Assembly (NCBI GenBank): GCA_029550525.1
Contig: JAKPHF010000077.1
Location: 310,001 to 374,000, forward strand
Reading direction: 5' to 3'
Length of the DNA stretch: 64,000 nucleotides
Source: Planctomycetota bacterium
Lineage (GTDB): Bacteria; Planctomycetota; Phycisphaerae; UBA1845; PWPN01
Shown: in pieces, positions 18,308 to 27,394 of the stretch
Position numbering within the stretch: position 1 is the first letter of the stretch
Layout of the letters: the number at the start of each line of letters is the position of its first letter
Translations under genes and position numbers: made by a program
The notes under the pieces: generated by a model
The model's input: the letters and a program-made list of their open reading frames with translations, nothing else
Told to the model about the DNA's origin: nothing
The model's database searches: none

Positions 18308-19192
18308 TTATCCCACGCAGTGCAGATCGGGCGAACTCTCCGCGTCGGCTTCCGTCATGACGATGGCCTTGTACCCCGCCCGATTGGTCGGGCAGACGGC
18401 CGCGCACAATCCGCACGCCGTGCAGCGGTCCAGGTCGATGCCCAGGATGCCCGTCGTCTCGCGGGCGAATTTGTCGTACGGGGCGTGGATGACCGCGTTT
18501 TCCGGGCAGTGAACGAAGCACCGGCCGCAAGCGACGCAGAACCCCTTGATGAAGTCCGGCTTGCGAACGGCGCGCCAGCCGCCTTTTCGCAGATGCTGCT
18601 GCGCCGAGTCGGGAGCCATCACCGCTCCCGGCTCCAGTTGCATCCATACCGGATGAATCGCCCCGGGCGCAAAGCAGATCTCATCCACGTCCAGCATCAC
18701 CAACCGGGCGATCGCCTGGGGAGCGAAGAACGGGGCGGCCTCCTGGCGCAGGTTTCTGCGGGCGATTCGGACGGTTGGCGACGAGCCGTCCGTCACCATA
18801 AGACAGCGCTCCTGAACGCTGATGGATGCGTCCGGACTGGCGTAGAGGCTGTACCGCAGATTCATCTCCAGCCCGGCTTCCTCCAAGGCGTCCTCGGCAG
18901 CGCGGGGCGGCTCGGTGAGAGCGGCGGCCAACGCATCGGCCACCTCATCCGACTCGCGGGACAGGCACAGTAGCGACCGGATGTTGCGCTTGGCCAATCC
19001 GATCGCCGCGGGCATGCCGTCCTGAATCCGCTGCCTCGGCCGACCGGGTGCACTTGCCGGCATGACCGCTCCTTGGGCGGTCAGCAGCAGTTCCACCGGC
19101 TGGTGGGTCAGGACGGTGGCCAGGGCATGCAGGTCGGCCTGGCTCACCGGGCCGACACGAGTGCCTCGGACGTAGCAATGGTTCAACTGCAT
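18308..19192 (-). CDS. POR-associated 2x[4Fe-4S] ferredoxin (delta-like) with large N-terminal extension
   Basis: 294 residues. The C-terminal about 80 residues carry two classic cluster motifs, CVACGRCFVHCPEN and CTACGLCAAVCPTN, as in PorD. The first about 200 residues have no family I recognise; they start QLNHCYVRGTRVGPVSQADL and may contact the oxidoreductase. ATG 19192 follows GGGAGCAGGTC and is better than an upstream start. It is the first gene of the POR operon (delta, alpha-gamma, beta), and should pass electrons to or from the POR catalytic subunits. The 341-bp divergent gap to 19534 shows no recognisable feature apart from presumably the promoters. Confidence 0.85.
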   Translation of the reverse strand: MQLNHCYVRGTRVGPVSQADLHALATVLTHQPVELLLTAQGAVMPASAPGRPRQRIQDGMPAAIGLAKRNIRSLLCLSRESDEVADALAAALTEPPRAAEDALEEAGLEMNLRYSLYASPDASISVQERCLMVTDGSSPTVRIARRNLRQEAAPFFAPQAIARLVMLDVDEICFAPGAIHPVWMQLEPGAVMAPDSAQQHLRKGGWRAVRKPDFIKGFCVACGRCFVHCPENAVIHAPYDKFARETTGILGIDLDRCTACGLCAAVCPTNRAGYKAIVMTEADAESSPDLHCVG

Positions 19193-19533
19193 GACCTGCT
19201 CCCGGACCGAACCTACTCCGCGCAGAGTACGGGCCCGTGGGTGGTACTGCATTTCTCGTGCCGCATCCCCGGAAGGGCGCCGAATGGGCGTGTTCGATAG
19301 CAAGCACTTGAATACAATGGGCTTATGAGTTAGGTGGGCAGGCCGGCATCGGGCGAGATCGCCCCATGTGTGGGGGATTTAGCGATCTTGACCGGGTGCT
19401 TTCCGGCCGGCCCGCGGAACTCCGTGGCCCGGCTGGCGAAGCTCGGCCGCGGAGCCCGACCGCTTGTTTGCTCCGGGTGGGGCGGTTCCATACCATGACG
19501 GAGCGGTCGGTTATCGCGTGACGGGAGCGGCGG

Positions 19534-20001
19534 ATGGGTACCGAATCAGGTGGCGTGAGCGAGTGGCCCATTGCCGTGTGGATCGTTCTGTTCGGCGTGG
19601 GCGTGCTGGTCGGCCGGTACGCTTTTCTGCGCTGGCAGCAGAGCCGCAACCGAACCGAAGAAGCCGCGGCCGAGCGACGCTTGCTGGAGGCGGCTTCGCG
19701 ACTGCGAGAGTATGCGACCGCTCATCTCCAGCGCCTGCCCGCTGCAGAGGAAGTCGGCGGCCTGTTTGATGGCTCGGTCGCGTACCGCCCGGTGCCGCGG
19801 CTAACATTGGACGAGCGGTTGATACTCGTGCACGACGCTCAGCCGGTTCGCCGGATCGTGGAGTTTCCCGCCTTGCGGGAAGGGCGGGGCGTGGTTCTCT
19901 GCAGTGGCCGGGTGCTGGTCGTGACCGAGAGTGCGTTCGCGCGGCTGATCGAGGCCGACAACGCCCTGCGTCAACGTCTCGGTCTCGCACCGATCGCATG
20001 A
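19534..20001 (+). CDS. membrane-anchored protein of unknown function
   Basis: 155 residues with one N-terminal transmembrane segment (IAVWIVLFGVGVLVGRYAFL) followed by an Arg/Glu-rich helix that looks like a coiled coil and a cytoplasmic or periplasmic beta-rich C-terminal half (LTLDERLILVHDAQPVRRIVEFPAL). No catalytic motif is visible and I do not recognise a family. Base composition matches its surroundings. The next gene follows in the same frame after the TGA but has its own ribosome-binding site. Confidence 0.6.
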   Translation: MGTESGGVSEWPIAVWIVLFGVGVLVGRYAFLRWQQSRNRTEEAAAERRLLEAASRLREYATAHLQRLPAAEEVGGLFDGSVAYRPVPRLTLDERLILVHDAQPVRRIVEFPALREGRGVVLCSGRVLVVTESAFARLIEADNALRQRLGLAPIA

Positions 20002-20079
20002 GCGAACGGGGCTTTGCTCCGCCGGTCTTTCCAACAGCAACGCGAATTGATAGCCCTTATCAGGTTTGGGAGCACGAAC

Positions 20080-20307
20080 GTGCAAAAGCAGGATACCGAG
20101 ATTCGCACTCGCGTTTGCCGTAGCTGCAACGAGTCGTACGATTATCCCGTGCCTCGCAGCCCGGCGACGCGGTTCTACTGCGAGAGTTGTGCCGAACTGC
20201 CCGCCGAAGTACGGGCGGTGCTGGAGAAGTATAATAAGCGCCTCAAGGCGCTGGCGGCGCAGATTGACAAGCTGGAACAGCGCTGCAGGGCGCTGGAGGG
20301 AAAATGA
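20080..20307 (+). CDS. small zinc-ribbon/coiled-coil protein
   Basis: 75 residues from a GTG start preceded by GGGAG. Two CxxC pairs (VCRSCNES and FYCESCAEL) make a treble-clef or zinc-ribbon fold, and the last 35 residues form a coiled coil (EKYNKRLKALAAQIDKLEQR). Such proteins are usually regulatory or nucleic-acid binding, but no specific role can be assigned. A longer TTG start at 20014 is possible but lacks a good ribosome-binding site. Confidence 0.65.
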   Translation: MQKQDTEIRTRVCRSCNESYDYPVPRSPATRFYCESCAELPAEVRAVLEKYNKRLKALAAQIDKLEQRCRALEGK

Positions 20308-20485
20308 CGGCTGACGAAGCCCGGATGACGCAAGAAGCTATGAGCTATGAGCGGTGAGCTTTGAGCCGGACTCATTCGTCATTCGGATTTCGCCATTCGA
20401 CATTCCGGCCCGAAAGCCTTCGGGCCGCCGCAGAGGGTGTTCTTTGCTCGACGACAAGACTGAAAAACCTCACGATCGACGATCG

Positions 20486-21034
20486 ATGTTCCGCCTCGGT
20501 TTCCGAGCAATCATGGAGCCGGTGGCCAACTACATCCAGGAGCGCATCGACATCCAGCTGCCGGTGATCCGCGAGGTGTTGCGGCCGCCGGGTGCGGTGG
20601 CCGAGAAGAAGTTTCTCGACACCTGCTATCGCTGCGGCAACTGCGTGGACGTGTGTCCGGCCAAGGCCATTCGTCCCATGTCCACGGAGAACGTGACTCA
20701 GACCGGCACGCCGTACATCGATCCTGATCTGTCGGCCTGCGTGGTCTGCGACGAGTTGGCCTGCATGAAAGCCTGTCCGAGCGGGGCGCTGCAACTGGTG
20801 AGCGATCCCCGTCGCATCCGCATGGGGCTGGCGGCGGTGGACAATGCCGTGTGCGTGCGGAGCAAAGGCGGTAACTGCACGCTGTGCATCGACAAGTGCC
20901 CGTTCGGCACGGAAGCCATTCGTCTCAACGCCGCCGGTGCGATCGAGGTGGTTTCGGCCGGCTGCGTCGGCTGCGGCAGTTGTCAGTTCTATTGTCCCAC
21001 TACACCGAAGGCGATCGTCGTTCATCCGCAGTGA
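20486..21034 (+). CDS. polyferredoxin (NapG/MauM-like, four [4Fe-4S] motifs)
   Basis: 182 residues with four cysteine clusters: CYRCGNCVDVCPAKAI, CVVCDELACMKACPSGAL (a CxxCxxxxCxxxCP variant), CTLCIDKCPFGTEAI and CVGCGSCQFYCPTTP. This arrangement is that of NapG/MauM-type electron-transfer proteins. No Tat or Sec signal is obvious, so it may be cytoplasmic. The start could be ATG 20486 or 20513; neither has a strong ribosome-binding site. It has no reductase partner next to it. Confidence 0.82.
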   Translation: MFRLGFRAIMEPVANYIQERIDIQLPVIREVLRPPGAVAEKKFLDTCYRCGNCVDVCPAKAIRPMSTENVTQTGTPYIDPDLSACVVCDELACMKACPSGALQLVSDPRRIRMGLAAVDNAVCVRSKGGNCTLCIDKCPFGTEAIRLNAAGAIEVVSAGCVGCGSCQFYCPTTPKAIVVHPQ

Positions 21035-21626
21035 GGCGGCCAGCAGTGTTACTCGGAGGCCCGACTGTGCGGCGGGCGAGACGCCCGCGCCCCAAGGCCG
21101 CCGTCAGGAACGTTTCGGCCAGCATGAATGCCGTGCCTTCACCGCGCAGCGTTCCTCGACCGGTGACCGCCACACCATTGGCCCGGTTGGCGCAGATCAG
21201 CCCGCGTGTGTAGCCGCCGACCTGGTACAAGTTGATGTCGTGCGTACCTTCCAGGACGGCTCCGGACTCGAGATGCAGTTCGATGTGGTCGCGCAGCTCC
21301 AGTGGCCCGGTGATGAACCGCCCGGCAGGGACAATTACTCGTCCTCCGCCCGCCTTGCTGCACGCGTCGATGGCGTTCTGAATCTCGCGTGTGCAGAGCG
21401 TCTGGCCGTCGGGCCGGGCGCCGAAGTCGACGATTGAAAACGAATGACCGGTCCCGGAAGGCGCCGTCGCTGGCGACGCCGAGAAGGAACTCAATCTCAT
21501 TGCGACGACGATCGTTGTCAGAAGTACAAGCACAGTTGGCTGCCCTCCGATAAACGGCGGCACGCGGGCCGCTGCCGTGGGGCAGTATGACCACACCTGT
21601 GGGCCACGCGAAGAATTGTGACTCAA
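21000..21626 (-). pseudogene. truncated GH28 (polygalacturonase-type) gene
   Basis: After a hydrophobic export-like segment (PTVLVLLTTIVVAMRL) the frame shows the typical start of GH28 pectin hydrolases: FSIVDFGARPDG, TREIQNAIDACSKAGGGRV, PAGRFITGPLELRDHIELHL and GAVLEGTHD. The similarity stops around GRGTLRGEG near base 21140, and the rest (ending in RRSPSV) reads like random sequence running into the 3' end of the ferredoxin gene. The catalytic Asp region, normally after residue 150, is missing. I read it as a 5' fragment left by deletion. Confidence 0.65.
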
Positions 21627-21874
21627 GACATAGATGGGCTCACTGAGCTATTCGCCCGGACTTCTCATGCGATCTGCCATCGGCGGCAGAATCCAACTCC
21701 AGCACGGGTTTTCATCCGCTTGACGGGCGGAAAAGCGAGCGAATAATGGAGCCGGCTCGATGTCGGCTCACGCACGCGCGAAAAGTGCGGCAGCGAACGG
21801 CCGAGCGGCTGAACGGCCGGGCGGCGAGTCGGCGGTCAGGCGAAACCTCTCTCACTCATACAAGGACGGCAAGC

Positions 21875-24715
21875 ATGAGAATGACGAAAATCGCGACGGG
21901 TGTCTTTCTGCTCGGTTTTTCCATGGGAGCGACGGCGATGGCGGAGGTGACGATCCACAACCTGCGATGCGAGTATCGATTCGAACCGCTGGCCATCGAC
22001 ACGCCTCAGCCGCGGCTGAGCTGGGAGCTGGTCTCCGACCAACGGGGCGTACAGCAGGCGTCGTATCGGATTCTGGTCGCCGGCAACGCTACCGATCTGG
22101 CCGCGGACAAGGCCGACTTGTGGGATAGCGGCCAGGTGCAGTCGGATGAGACGGCGCAGATTGCCTACGCGGGCAAGCCGCTGAAGACCGGTCAAACCGT
22201 CTACTGGAAGGTGCGGGCGTGGATGAAAGACGGCTCCGCCACGCCGTGGAGCCGGGTCGCGTCCTGGCGCATGGGGCTGATGGATCCGGCGGATCTGAAG
22301 GCCAAATGGATCAGCGATCCCACGCCGCTGCCCGAGGGCAAGGATCTGCCGGCGCGGCCGTCGCCCATGCTCCGCAAGGCGTTCAAGCTCGATAAGACGG
22401 TCCGCAAGGCGACGGCGATGGCCACGGCGCTGGGCCTGTACGAGCTGCGCATCAACGGCCGGCGGGTCGGCGATAGCCTGCTCACGCCGGAGTGGACCGA
22501 CTATCACACCCGCGTGCAGTACCAGACCTACGACGTGACCACGCTGTTGACGACGGGCGACAACGTGGTCGGCGCGGTCCTCGGTGACGGCTGGTATGCC
22601 GGGCGCATTGGCATCTCGCACATCGTGCCCGACGGCACGCTGCGAGCCCACTACGGCAAGCAGCTGCGGTTCCTGATGCAGATGGAGATCGAGTACGCCG
22701 ACGGCACGAGCGAGACCATCGTCACCGACGGCAGTTGGAAGGCGACGACCGACGGCCCCATCCGTAAGGCCTGCATCCTCGACGGCGAGGTGTATGACGC
22801 CCGCAAGGCCAAGGACGGTTGGGATTCGCCGGGCTACGACGACGGCGATTGGAAGCCGGTGACCGTACAGGACAAGGTCGATATTCAACTCGTCGCCCAG
22901 CCCAATGAGCCCATTCGCGTCACGCAGGAGCTCGAGGCCAAGTCCATCACCGAGCCGAAGCCCGGCGTGTACGTGGTGGACTTCGGCCAGATCCTCGCGG
23001 GTTGGTGCCGTATCAAGGTTAAGGCTCCGGCCGGCACGACGGTGACGCTGCGTCACGCCGAAGTGCTCGAACCGGACGGCATGATCTACCGCGACAACCT
23101 GCGCATGAAGGCGCTCGGTGGCGAGCTCGGCGCCCGGCAGGAGGATCAGTTCATCGTCCGCGGCGACGGCGTCGAGTTGTTCGAGCCGCATTTCACCTAC
23201 CACGGCTTCCGTTACGTCGAGGTGACCGGCCTGCCCGAGAAGCCCGAGCTTGACTTCATCATCGCCCGGCACTTCCATTCGGCCACGCGACCCGTCGGCA
23301 CGTTCGAATGCTCCAGCCCGCTGCTCAACAAGCTCATGCAGAACATCATCTGGACGCTCCGCGACAATATGCACAGCGTCCCGACGGACTGCCCGCAGCG
23401 TGACGAGCGCATGGGCTGGCTGGGGGACATGCTGGTCTTCGCCCAACCCGCCACGTACCTCATGGACATGTCGGCGTTCTTCACGAAGTGGGTCCGCGAC
23501 ATCCGCGATGATCAGGCGAAGGACGGACGTTACCCGGACTTCGCACCGCATCCGTTCGATCCAGACGCTCGCTTTTCCGGCGTGCCGGCTTGGGGCGATT
23601 GCGGTGTGATCGTGCCCTGGCGCATGTATGTGAACTACGGCGACAAGCGCGTGCTCGAAGAGCATTTCGACTCGGCCCGCCGCTGGGTGGATTGGATCCA
23701 CGGGAATAACCCGGATCTGCTGTGGAAGAACAAGCGGCACAACGATTACGGCGATTGGCTGAACGGCGACACACTCAAGCTCGAAGGCTTCCCCAAGGGC
23801 GAGGCCGAGATCCCCAAGGAGGTGTTCGCCACCGCCTTCTTCCAGCACTCGACGCAACTGGTTGCGCGGATGGCCGAGATCATCGGCAAGCGCGACGAGG
23901 CGGCCAAGTACGGCAAGCTGGCCGACGACATTCGGGCCGCGTTCGTCAAGGCGTACATCGACGATGACACGAAGGTGAAAGGTCACACGCAGTCGGCCTA
24001 TGCGATCGCGTTGGCATTCAACCTGGTGCCGCAGAAAAAGCGGGCTGTCGCGGCCGAGCGGCTGGTCGAACGCGTGCGGGCGTACAAGGACCACATCTCG
24101 ACCGGCTTCCACACCACCATCATGCTCATGAATGAGCTGACCCGGGCCGGTCGCAGCGACGTGGCGTACATGTTGATTAACAACCGCACGATCCCGTCGT
24201 GGGGCTACACCATCGATCAGGGCGCGACCACCATCTGGGAGCGCTGGGACGGCTACGTGGAGGGCCGCGGCTACCAGGATCCGGGCATGAACTCGTTCTG
24301 CCATTACGCCATCGGCTCAGTCGGCGAGTGGATGTACCGCACCATCCTGGGCATCAATCCCGACGAGGCCAATCCGGGCTACAAGCACATCCTGCTCGCA
24401 CCCGTGCCCGGCGGCGGTTTGACCTGGGCCAAGGGCGGACTGCACTCCATTCGCGGGCCCATCACCACCGAATGGAAGCTCGAGGAAAAGAACCTGGTGT
24501 ACAACGTCTCGATTCCGGCCAACACGACGGCCACGCTTCGGCTGCCCGCCACCGATGCCGCGCGAGTCACCGAGTCCGGCAAGCCGGCGAGCAAGGCCAG
24601 GGGAGTGCGGTTCGTGAAGATGGACGGTCAAACGGCCGTGTACGAACTCGGCTCGGGCAGCTACCGGTTCGTGTCGGAAGAAGCCCCGTTAGCCGGCGGC
24701 GGACCAGCGAAGTAG
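21875..24715 (+). CDS. secreted alpha-L-rhamnosidase, GH78
   Basis: 946 residues with a signal peptide (MRMTKIATGVFLLGFSMG, cleavage after AMA). N-terminal beta domains include the family start VTIHNLRCEYRFEPLAIDTPQPRLSW and SWxA-type ATALGLYELRINGRRVGD. The alpha/alpha-barrel catalytic domain contains PTDCPQRDERMGWLGD, where the Asp and Glu residues line the GH78 active site, and the late WERWDGY and GMNSFCHYAIGSVGEWMY blocks. It hydrolyses terminal L-rhamnose from plant or algal glycans or glycosides outside the cytoplasm. ATG 21875 has AAGGA upstream. Length and domain order are normal. Confidence 0.93.
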   Translation: MRMTKIATGVFLLGFSMGATAMAEVTIHNLRCEYRFEPLAIDTPQPRLSWELVSDQRGVQQASYRILVAGNATDLAADKADLWDSGQVQSDETAQIAYAGKPLKTGQTVYWKVRAWMKDGSATPWSRVASWRMGLMDPADLKAKWISDPTPLPEGKDLPARPSPMLRKAFKLDKTVRKATAMATALGLYELRINGRRVGDSLLTPEWTDYHTRVQYQTYDVTTLLTTGDNVVGAVLGDGWYAGRIGISHIVPDGTLRAHYGKQLRFLMQMEIEYADGTSETIVTDGSWKATTDGPIRKACILDGEVYDARKAKDGWDSPGYDDGDWKPVTVQDKVDIQLVAQPNEPIRVTQELEAKSITEPKPGVYVVDFGQILAGWCRIKVKAPAGTTVTLRHAEVLEPDGMIYRDNLRMKALGGELGARQEDQFIVRGDGVELFEPHFTYHGFRYVEVTGLPEKPELDFIIARHFHSATRPVGTFECSSPLLNKLMQNIIWTLRDNMHSVPTDCPQRDERMGWLGDMLVFAQPATYLMDMSAFFTKWVRDIRDDQAKDGRYPDFAPHPFDPDARFSGVPAWGDCGVIVPWRMYVNYGDKRVLEEHFDSARRWVDWIHGNNPDLLWKNKRHNDYGDWLNGDTLKLEGFPKGEAEIPKEVFATAFFQHSTQLVARMAEIIGKRDEAAKYGKLADDIRAAFVKAYIDDDTKVKGHTQSAYAIALAFNLVPQKKRAVAAERLVERVRAYKDHISTGFHTTIMLMNELTRAGRSDVAYMLINNRTIPSWGYTIDQGATTIWERWDGYVEGRGYQDPGMNSFCHYAIGSVGEWMYRTILGINPDEANPGYKHILLAPVPGGGLTWAKGGLHSIRGPITTEWKLEEKNLVYNVSIPANTTATLRLPATDAARVTESGKPASKARGVRFVKMDGQTAVYELGSGSYRFVSEEAPLAGGGPAK

Positions 24716-24780
24716 CTCAACGCGGGTTCGCGCCAATGCAACTGTTGTTGAAATGCGAGCGGCGGTGTTTAATCCCGGTA

Positions 24781-25017
24781 CGTGTTTAGCGTGCGATACC
24801 TTCTCGCCCCGTAGGAGCGCCAGTCAATAGCCCGCGGCGTGAGCCGCTGGCGCGGGGTCGCACAACTCCCCTTGCCAACCTGAGGGCCGCTTCGCCGCCC
24901 TCAGGTTGGCAAGGGATAGTTTTTGTTAGAGCCAGCGGTCCGTGGGCTTACGCCCACGGCTACTAACTCGCGCCCCTTCGGGGCGGAGCCACGTCGATCT
25001 CTTGCACGCTAAGTATG
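24781..25017. repeat. MITE-like intergenic repeat, copy 1
   Basis: Ends in imperfect terminal inverted repeats: CGTGTTTAGCGTGC at 24781-24794 and GCACGCTAAGTATG at 25004-25017. Inside are small hairpins such as CCAACCTGAGGGC...GCCCTCAGGTTGG and the block CAATAGCCCGCGGCGTGAG that recurs in the copies at 55717 and 59204. It has no open reading frame. It fills most of the 479-bp gap between the GH78 gene and the ArsR gene. Confidence 0.7.
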
Positions 25018-25194
25018 TGTAAATCCCGACGATCGCTGGGGTTGCGCGTGTGGGGGGATATTCGTCATTCGGATTTCGTCATTCGGGCTTGGCCCCGTGC
25101 GCGTGCGTTCGGTGGATTTTTCTTGAAGTTTTGGCCGCCAGTGGTTCGATAGTTCCTGAAATGTACGAGTGTTCAATTGTTGAAGGGGAAGACA

Positions 25195-25575
25195 GTGGCG
25201 GCACATCAGGACGAAATCTTCAAGGCTATGGCGGATCCGAACCGGCGACGTATTCTGGGCGAATTGTGCCGACAGTCTCGCGAGGCCGGTGAACTGGCCC
25301 GGATGGTGGGTTTGGCGCCCAACGCGCTGTCGTTTCACCTGCGGGCGCTCAAGTCGGCCGACTTGGTCAGCGTCCGGCGGGAAGGGCGATACCTGCGCTA
25401 CTCACTGGAAGCCGACCGCCTGGAGTCCTGGCGCCGACAAATCGATCAGCTCTTCCCGCTCGCCTCATCCCGTGCCGGATCGTTCGCCGCATCCCACGCT
25501 ATCGAGCCGGATGAGTCGGAGTCTTCCGTAGAACCGCAAACCAACTCGGATCAACTGCCGACCGAGCTTTTGTGA
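25195..25575 (+). CDS. ArsR-family transcriptional regulator
   Basis: 126-residue winged-helix protein starting at GTG 25195 with AAGGGGAAG upstream. DEIFKAMADPNRRRILGELC, LARMVGLAPNALSFHLRALK and VSVRREGRYLRYSL give the complete ArsR helix-turn-helix and wing. No CxC or CxxC metal site is visible, so it probably senses something other than arsenite by classical thiols. The C-terminal 45 residues are low-complexity. It lies on the plus strand, convergent with the OYE gene, and its target is not evident. Confidence 0.85.
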   Translation: MAAHQDEIFKAMADPNRRRILGELCRQSREAGELARMVGLAPNALSFHLRALKSADLVSVRREGRYLRYSLEADRLESWRRQIDQLFPLASSRAGSFAASHAIEPDESESSVEPQTNSDQLPTELL

Positions 25576-25703
25576 GCGCGAGCGATGAACGCCCGGGCAA
25601 GTCCGGCGCGGAAAGACGCCAGATCAGGGGACTGCTCTGCATCTTCTCCCTGATCTGCCGGCAGTACGGCCTTGCATGTCCCACTCTCGTCAGGACAATA
25701 GCC

Positions 25704-25940
25704 ATGATCCGACGAACGCTTGTTATCTACGGTTTACTGCTTGCATCGGGCGCACCCGCTCTGGGGACGGACCGATTCTTCAGAGATCAGACCGCGATCT
25801 CTCGCAACGGTCATTACCGCATCGAGGCCAGGTCACCACAGAACCAATCAATCCGTCGCTGTGGGCCCAGGGCAATACACGAGACGCGGACCTGCATTGA
25901 ATTGCGGAGGCTGTTCACCTTGGCGGAGCGGGGCGGAGTT
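25704..25940 (+). pseudogene. remnant of a secreted-protein gene (5' end)
   Basis: ATG 25704 with an AGGA ribosome-binding site opens a plausible signal peptide (MIRRTLVIYGLLLASGAPAL) and about 20 coherent residues (DRFFRDQTAISRNGHYRIEA), after which the frame becomes Arg-rich and non-coding and runs antisense into the OYE gene. It looks like the start of an exported protein whose body was lost. It could also be chance. It lies inside the 365-bp gap 25576-25940, where I see nothing else. Confidence 0.3.
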
Positions 25941-27116
25941 CTACCGGGCCCGTCGCTTGACCGCGTAGCCGTACGACGTCGGCCAGGGCGGCTCTTCCCC
26001 CAGGTGGTGGTAGGCCTTGAGAGCCCAGTAGGGTTCCCGGAGCAACTCGCGCCCGATGAAGATGAGGTCGGCATCGCCGCCGGTGACGATTTCGTTGGCA
26101 TGGTCGGGCTCGGTGATGAGGCCGACGGCACCGGTTCTGATGCCCACTTCGTCACGGATGCGCCGGGCGAACGGTACCTGGTAGCCCTTACCGACGGGTA
26201 TCTTGGCGTGAGGAACCATGCCGCCCGAACTCACGTCGATCAGGTCGATACCGATCTCCTTTAGCCGGGAGGCTAACACGACCGAATCATCGATGCCCCA
26301 GCCTCCCTCCACCCAGTCCGTCGCGGAAATCCGCACGAACAGAGGCAGTTCCCCGGGCACGATCCCACGGAGTCGCTGGGCCACTTCGAGGAGCATGCGC
26401 ATGCGGTTGTCGAGGCTCCCGCCGTAGTCGTCATCGCGGTGATTGCTCAGGGGGGAAAGGAACTCGTGCAGCAGGTAGCCATGTGCGGCGTGGATTTCGA
26501 TCACTTTGAAGCCGGCGGCCAAGGCGCGCCGAGCGGCGGCTTCAAATGCTGAAAGGATACCCTCGATGCCCCGCTTATCGAGAGGGACGGGGACGGGGTC
26601 GCCTTCACTGAACGGAATCGGGCTGGGGCCGACCACCGGCCAGCCGCCCTCCTGGGGTGTCTTCAAGCTGGCCCCGCCGTTCCAGGGGACGTCGCAGCTG
26701 GCTTTGCGGCCGGCGTGCGCCAGTTGAATGCCCGGCACGGCACCTTGGCTCTCCAGGAACCGAACGATCCGGGCGAGCGGCTCGATATGCTGGTCGCTCC
26801 AGATGCCCGTGTCACCCGGCGAGATGCGGCCCTGTGGTGTGACGGCAGTCGCTTCGACCATGACCAGTCCCGCACCGCCTGCCGCTCGACTACCCAAGTG
26901 GACCAGGTGCCAATCGTTGACCAGGCCGTCCTCGGCGCAATACTGACACATAGGCGACATCGCGATCCGGTTACGGAAGGTGACACCGCGCAACGTCAGC
27001 GGACTCAGAAGATCTATGTCGGGGACTTCCCGATCGTGGTGCGTACCGGCGGGACAGCCGTGCGTTTGGCCTTGGGTCGGGCGCTCCATCTCGGTTGCTG
27101 CGTCATCTCGAGTCAT
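25941..27116 (-). CDS. old yellow enzyme family NADH:flavin oxidoreductase (YqjM type)
   Basis: 391 residues, FMN-dependent ene-reductase fold. [11 protein letters not shown] contains the Cys that tunes FMN in YqjM-class enzymes. [10 protein letters not shown] is the substrate His/FMN region, and [15 protein letters not shown] and [14 protein letters not shown] are the class signature. The N-terminus is about 30 residues longer than YqjM; ATG 27116 has AGGTGAG upstream. The gene starts 51 nt after the second small selenoprotein gene on the same strand, so it is probably the last gene of the selA-selB operon. Whether it works with the selenoproteins is inference; the family usually reduces activated C=C bonds. 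Confidence 0.92.
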   Translation of the reverse strand: MTRDDAATEMERPTQGQTHGCPAGTHHDREVPDIDLLSPLTLRGVTFRNRIAMSPMCQYCAEDGLVNDWHLVHLGSRAAGGAGLVMVEATAVTPQGRISPGDTGIWSDQHIEPLARIVRFLESQGAVPGIQLAHAGRKASCDVPWNGGASLKTPQEGGWPVVGPSPIPFSEGDPVPVPLDKRGIEGILSAFEAAARRALAAGFKVIEIHAAHGYLLHEFLSPLSNHRDDDYGGSLDNRMRMLLEVAQRLRGIVPGELPLFVRISATDWVEGGWGIDDSVVLASRLKEIGIDLIDVSSGGMVPHAKIPVGKGYQVPFARRIRDEVGIRTGAVGLITEPDHANEIVTGGDADLIFIGRELLREPYWALKAYHHLGEEPPWPTSYGYAVKRRAR

Positions 27117-27167
27117 GTCTCACCTCAGGCGAAGTGTAGTTCGATCGGAGGTCCGAGACCAGACTCG

Positions 27168-27377
27168 TCACTCTCTGCAGGAATGGGTGTCTGCCATGGG
27201 CTCTTGATCCGCCGCGGGCGCAGGTGCCTGGCTTGCCGCGTCGGTCAGTTGCTCTCTTTGACGATTGCATCCTCCAAGGACGCTGCGGGAATGACTTCAG
27301 CAGCCGCCGGTGAACACCAGGGCACACAGTGCAGCCAGCGTCAGGCCGGTCAGGGACAAAGTCTTCAGCTTGGTCAT
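27168..27377 (-). CDS. predicted small selenoprotein (Sec27), secreted or membrane-anchored
   Basis: ATG 27377 has GGAG 10 nt upstream. Residues 1-23 form a signal peptide or membrane segment (MTKLKTLSLTGLTLAALCAL), then TGGC is followed by TGA at 27299-27297. Read as Sec, the frame continues 42 codons to TGA at 27170-27168, giving a 69-residue product with a CU pair and an Ala/Pro-rich tail. A SECIS-like hairpin follows the TGA. The residues around Sec match the neighbouring selenoprotein: TGGxU, three residues, then RS[IV]LxGC. The tail has weak codon bias, and a one-base-shifted frame is also similar between the two genes, so TGA as a true stop of a 26-residue peptide remains possible. Confidence 0.5.
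27267..27283 (-). promoter_or_regulatory. SECIS-like hairpin of small selenoprotein 2
   Basis: Starts 13 nt after the TGA. Stem GCGTCCT/AGGATGC, 7 bp with one G-U, and loop TGG. The bacterial SECIS model asks for a stem-loop about 16-37 nt after UGA with a G among the first two loop bases; here the loop begins 20 nt after UGA and has G second. Confidence 0.6.
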
Positions 27378-27394
27378 GGCAACTGTTCTCCAGA

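Noticed and set aside
19534-20307. A possible fourth selenoprotein: TGA at 19999-20001 lies in frame between two open frames.
   Set aside because: The downstream part starts at its own GTG with GGGAG, the codons just after the TGA look non-coding, and there is only a weak wobble-containing stem at the wrong distance.
25572-26264. A 230-codon plus-strand open frame overlapping the OYE gene.
   Set aside because: Only a short stretch from 25704 resembles a signal peptide; the rest is antisense to a clear enzyme gene.
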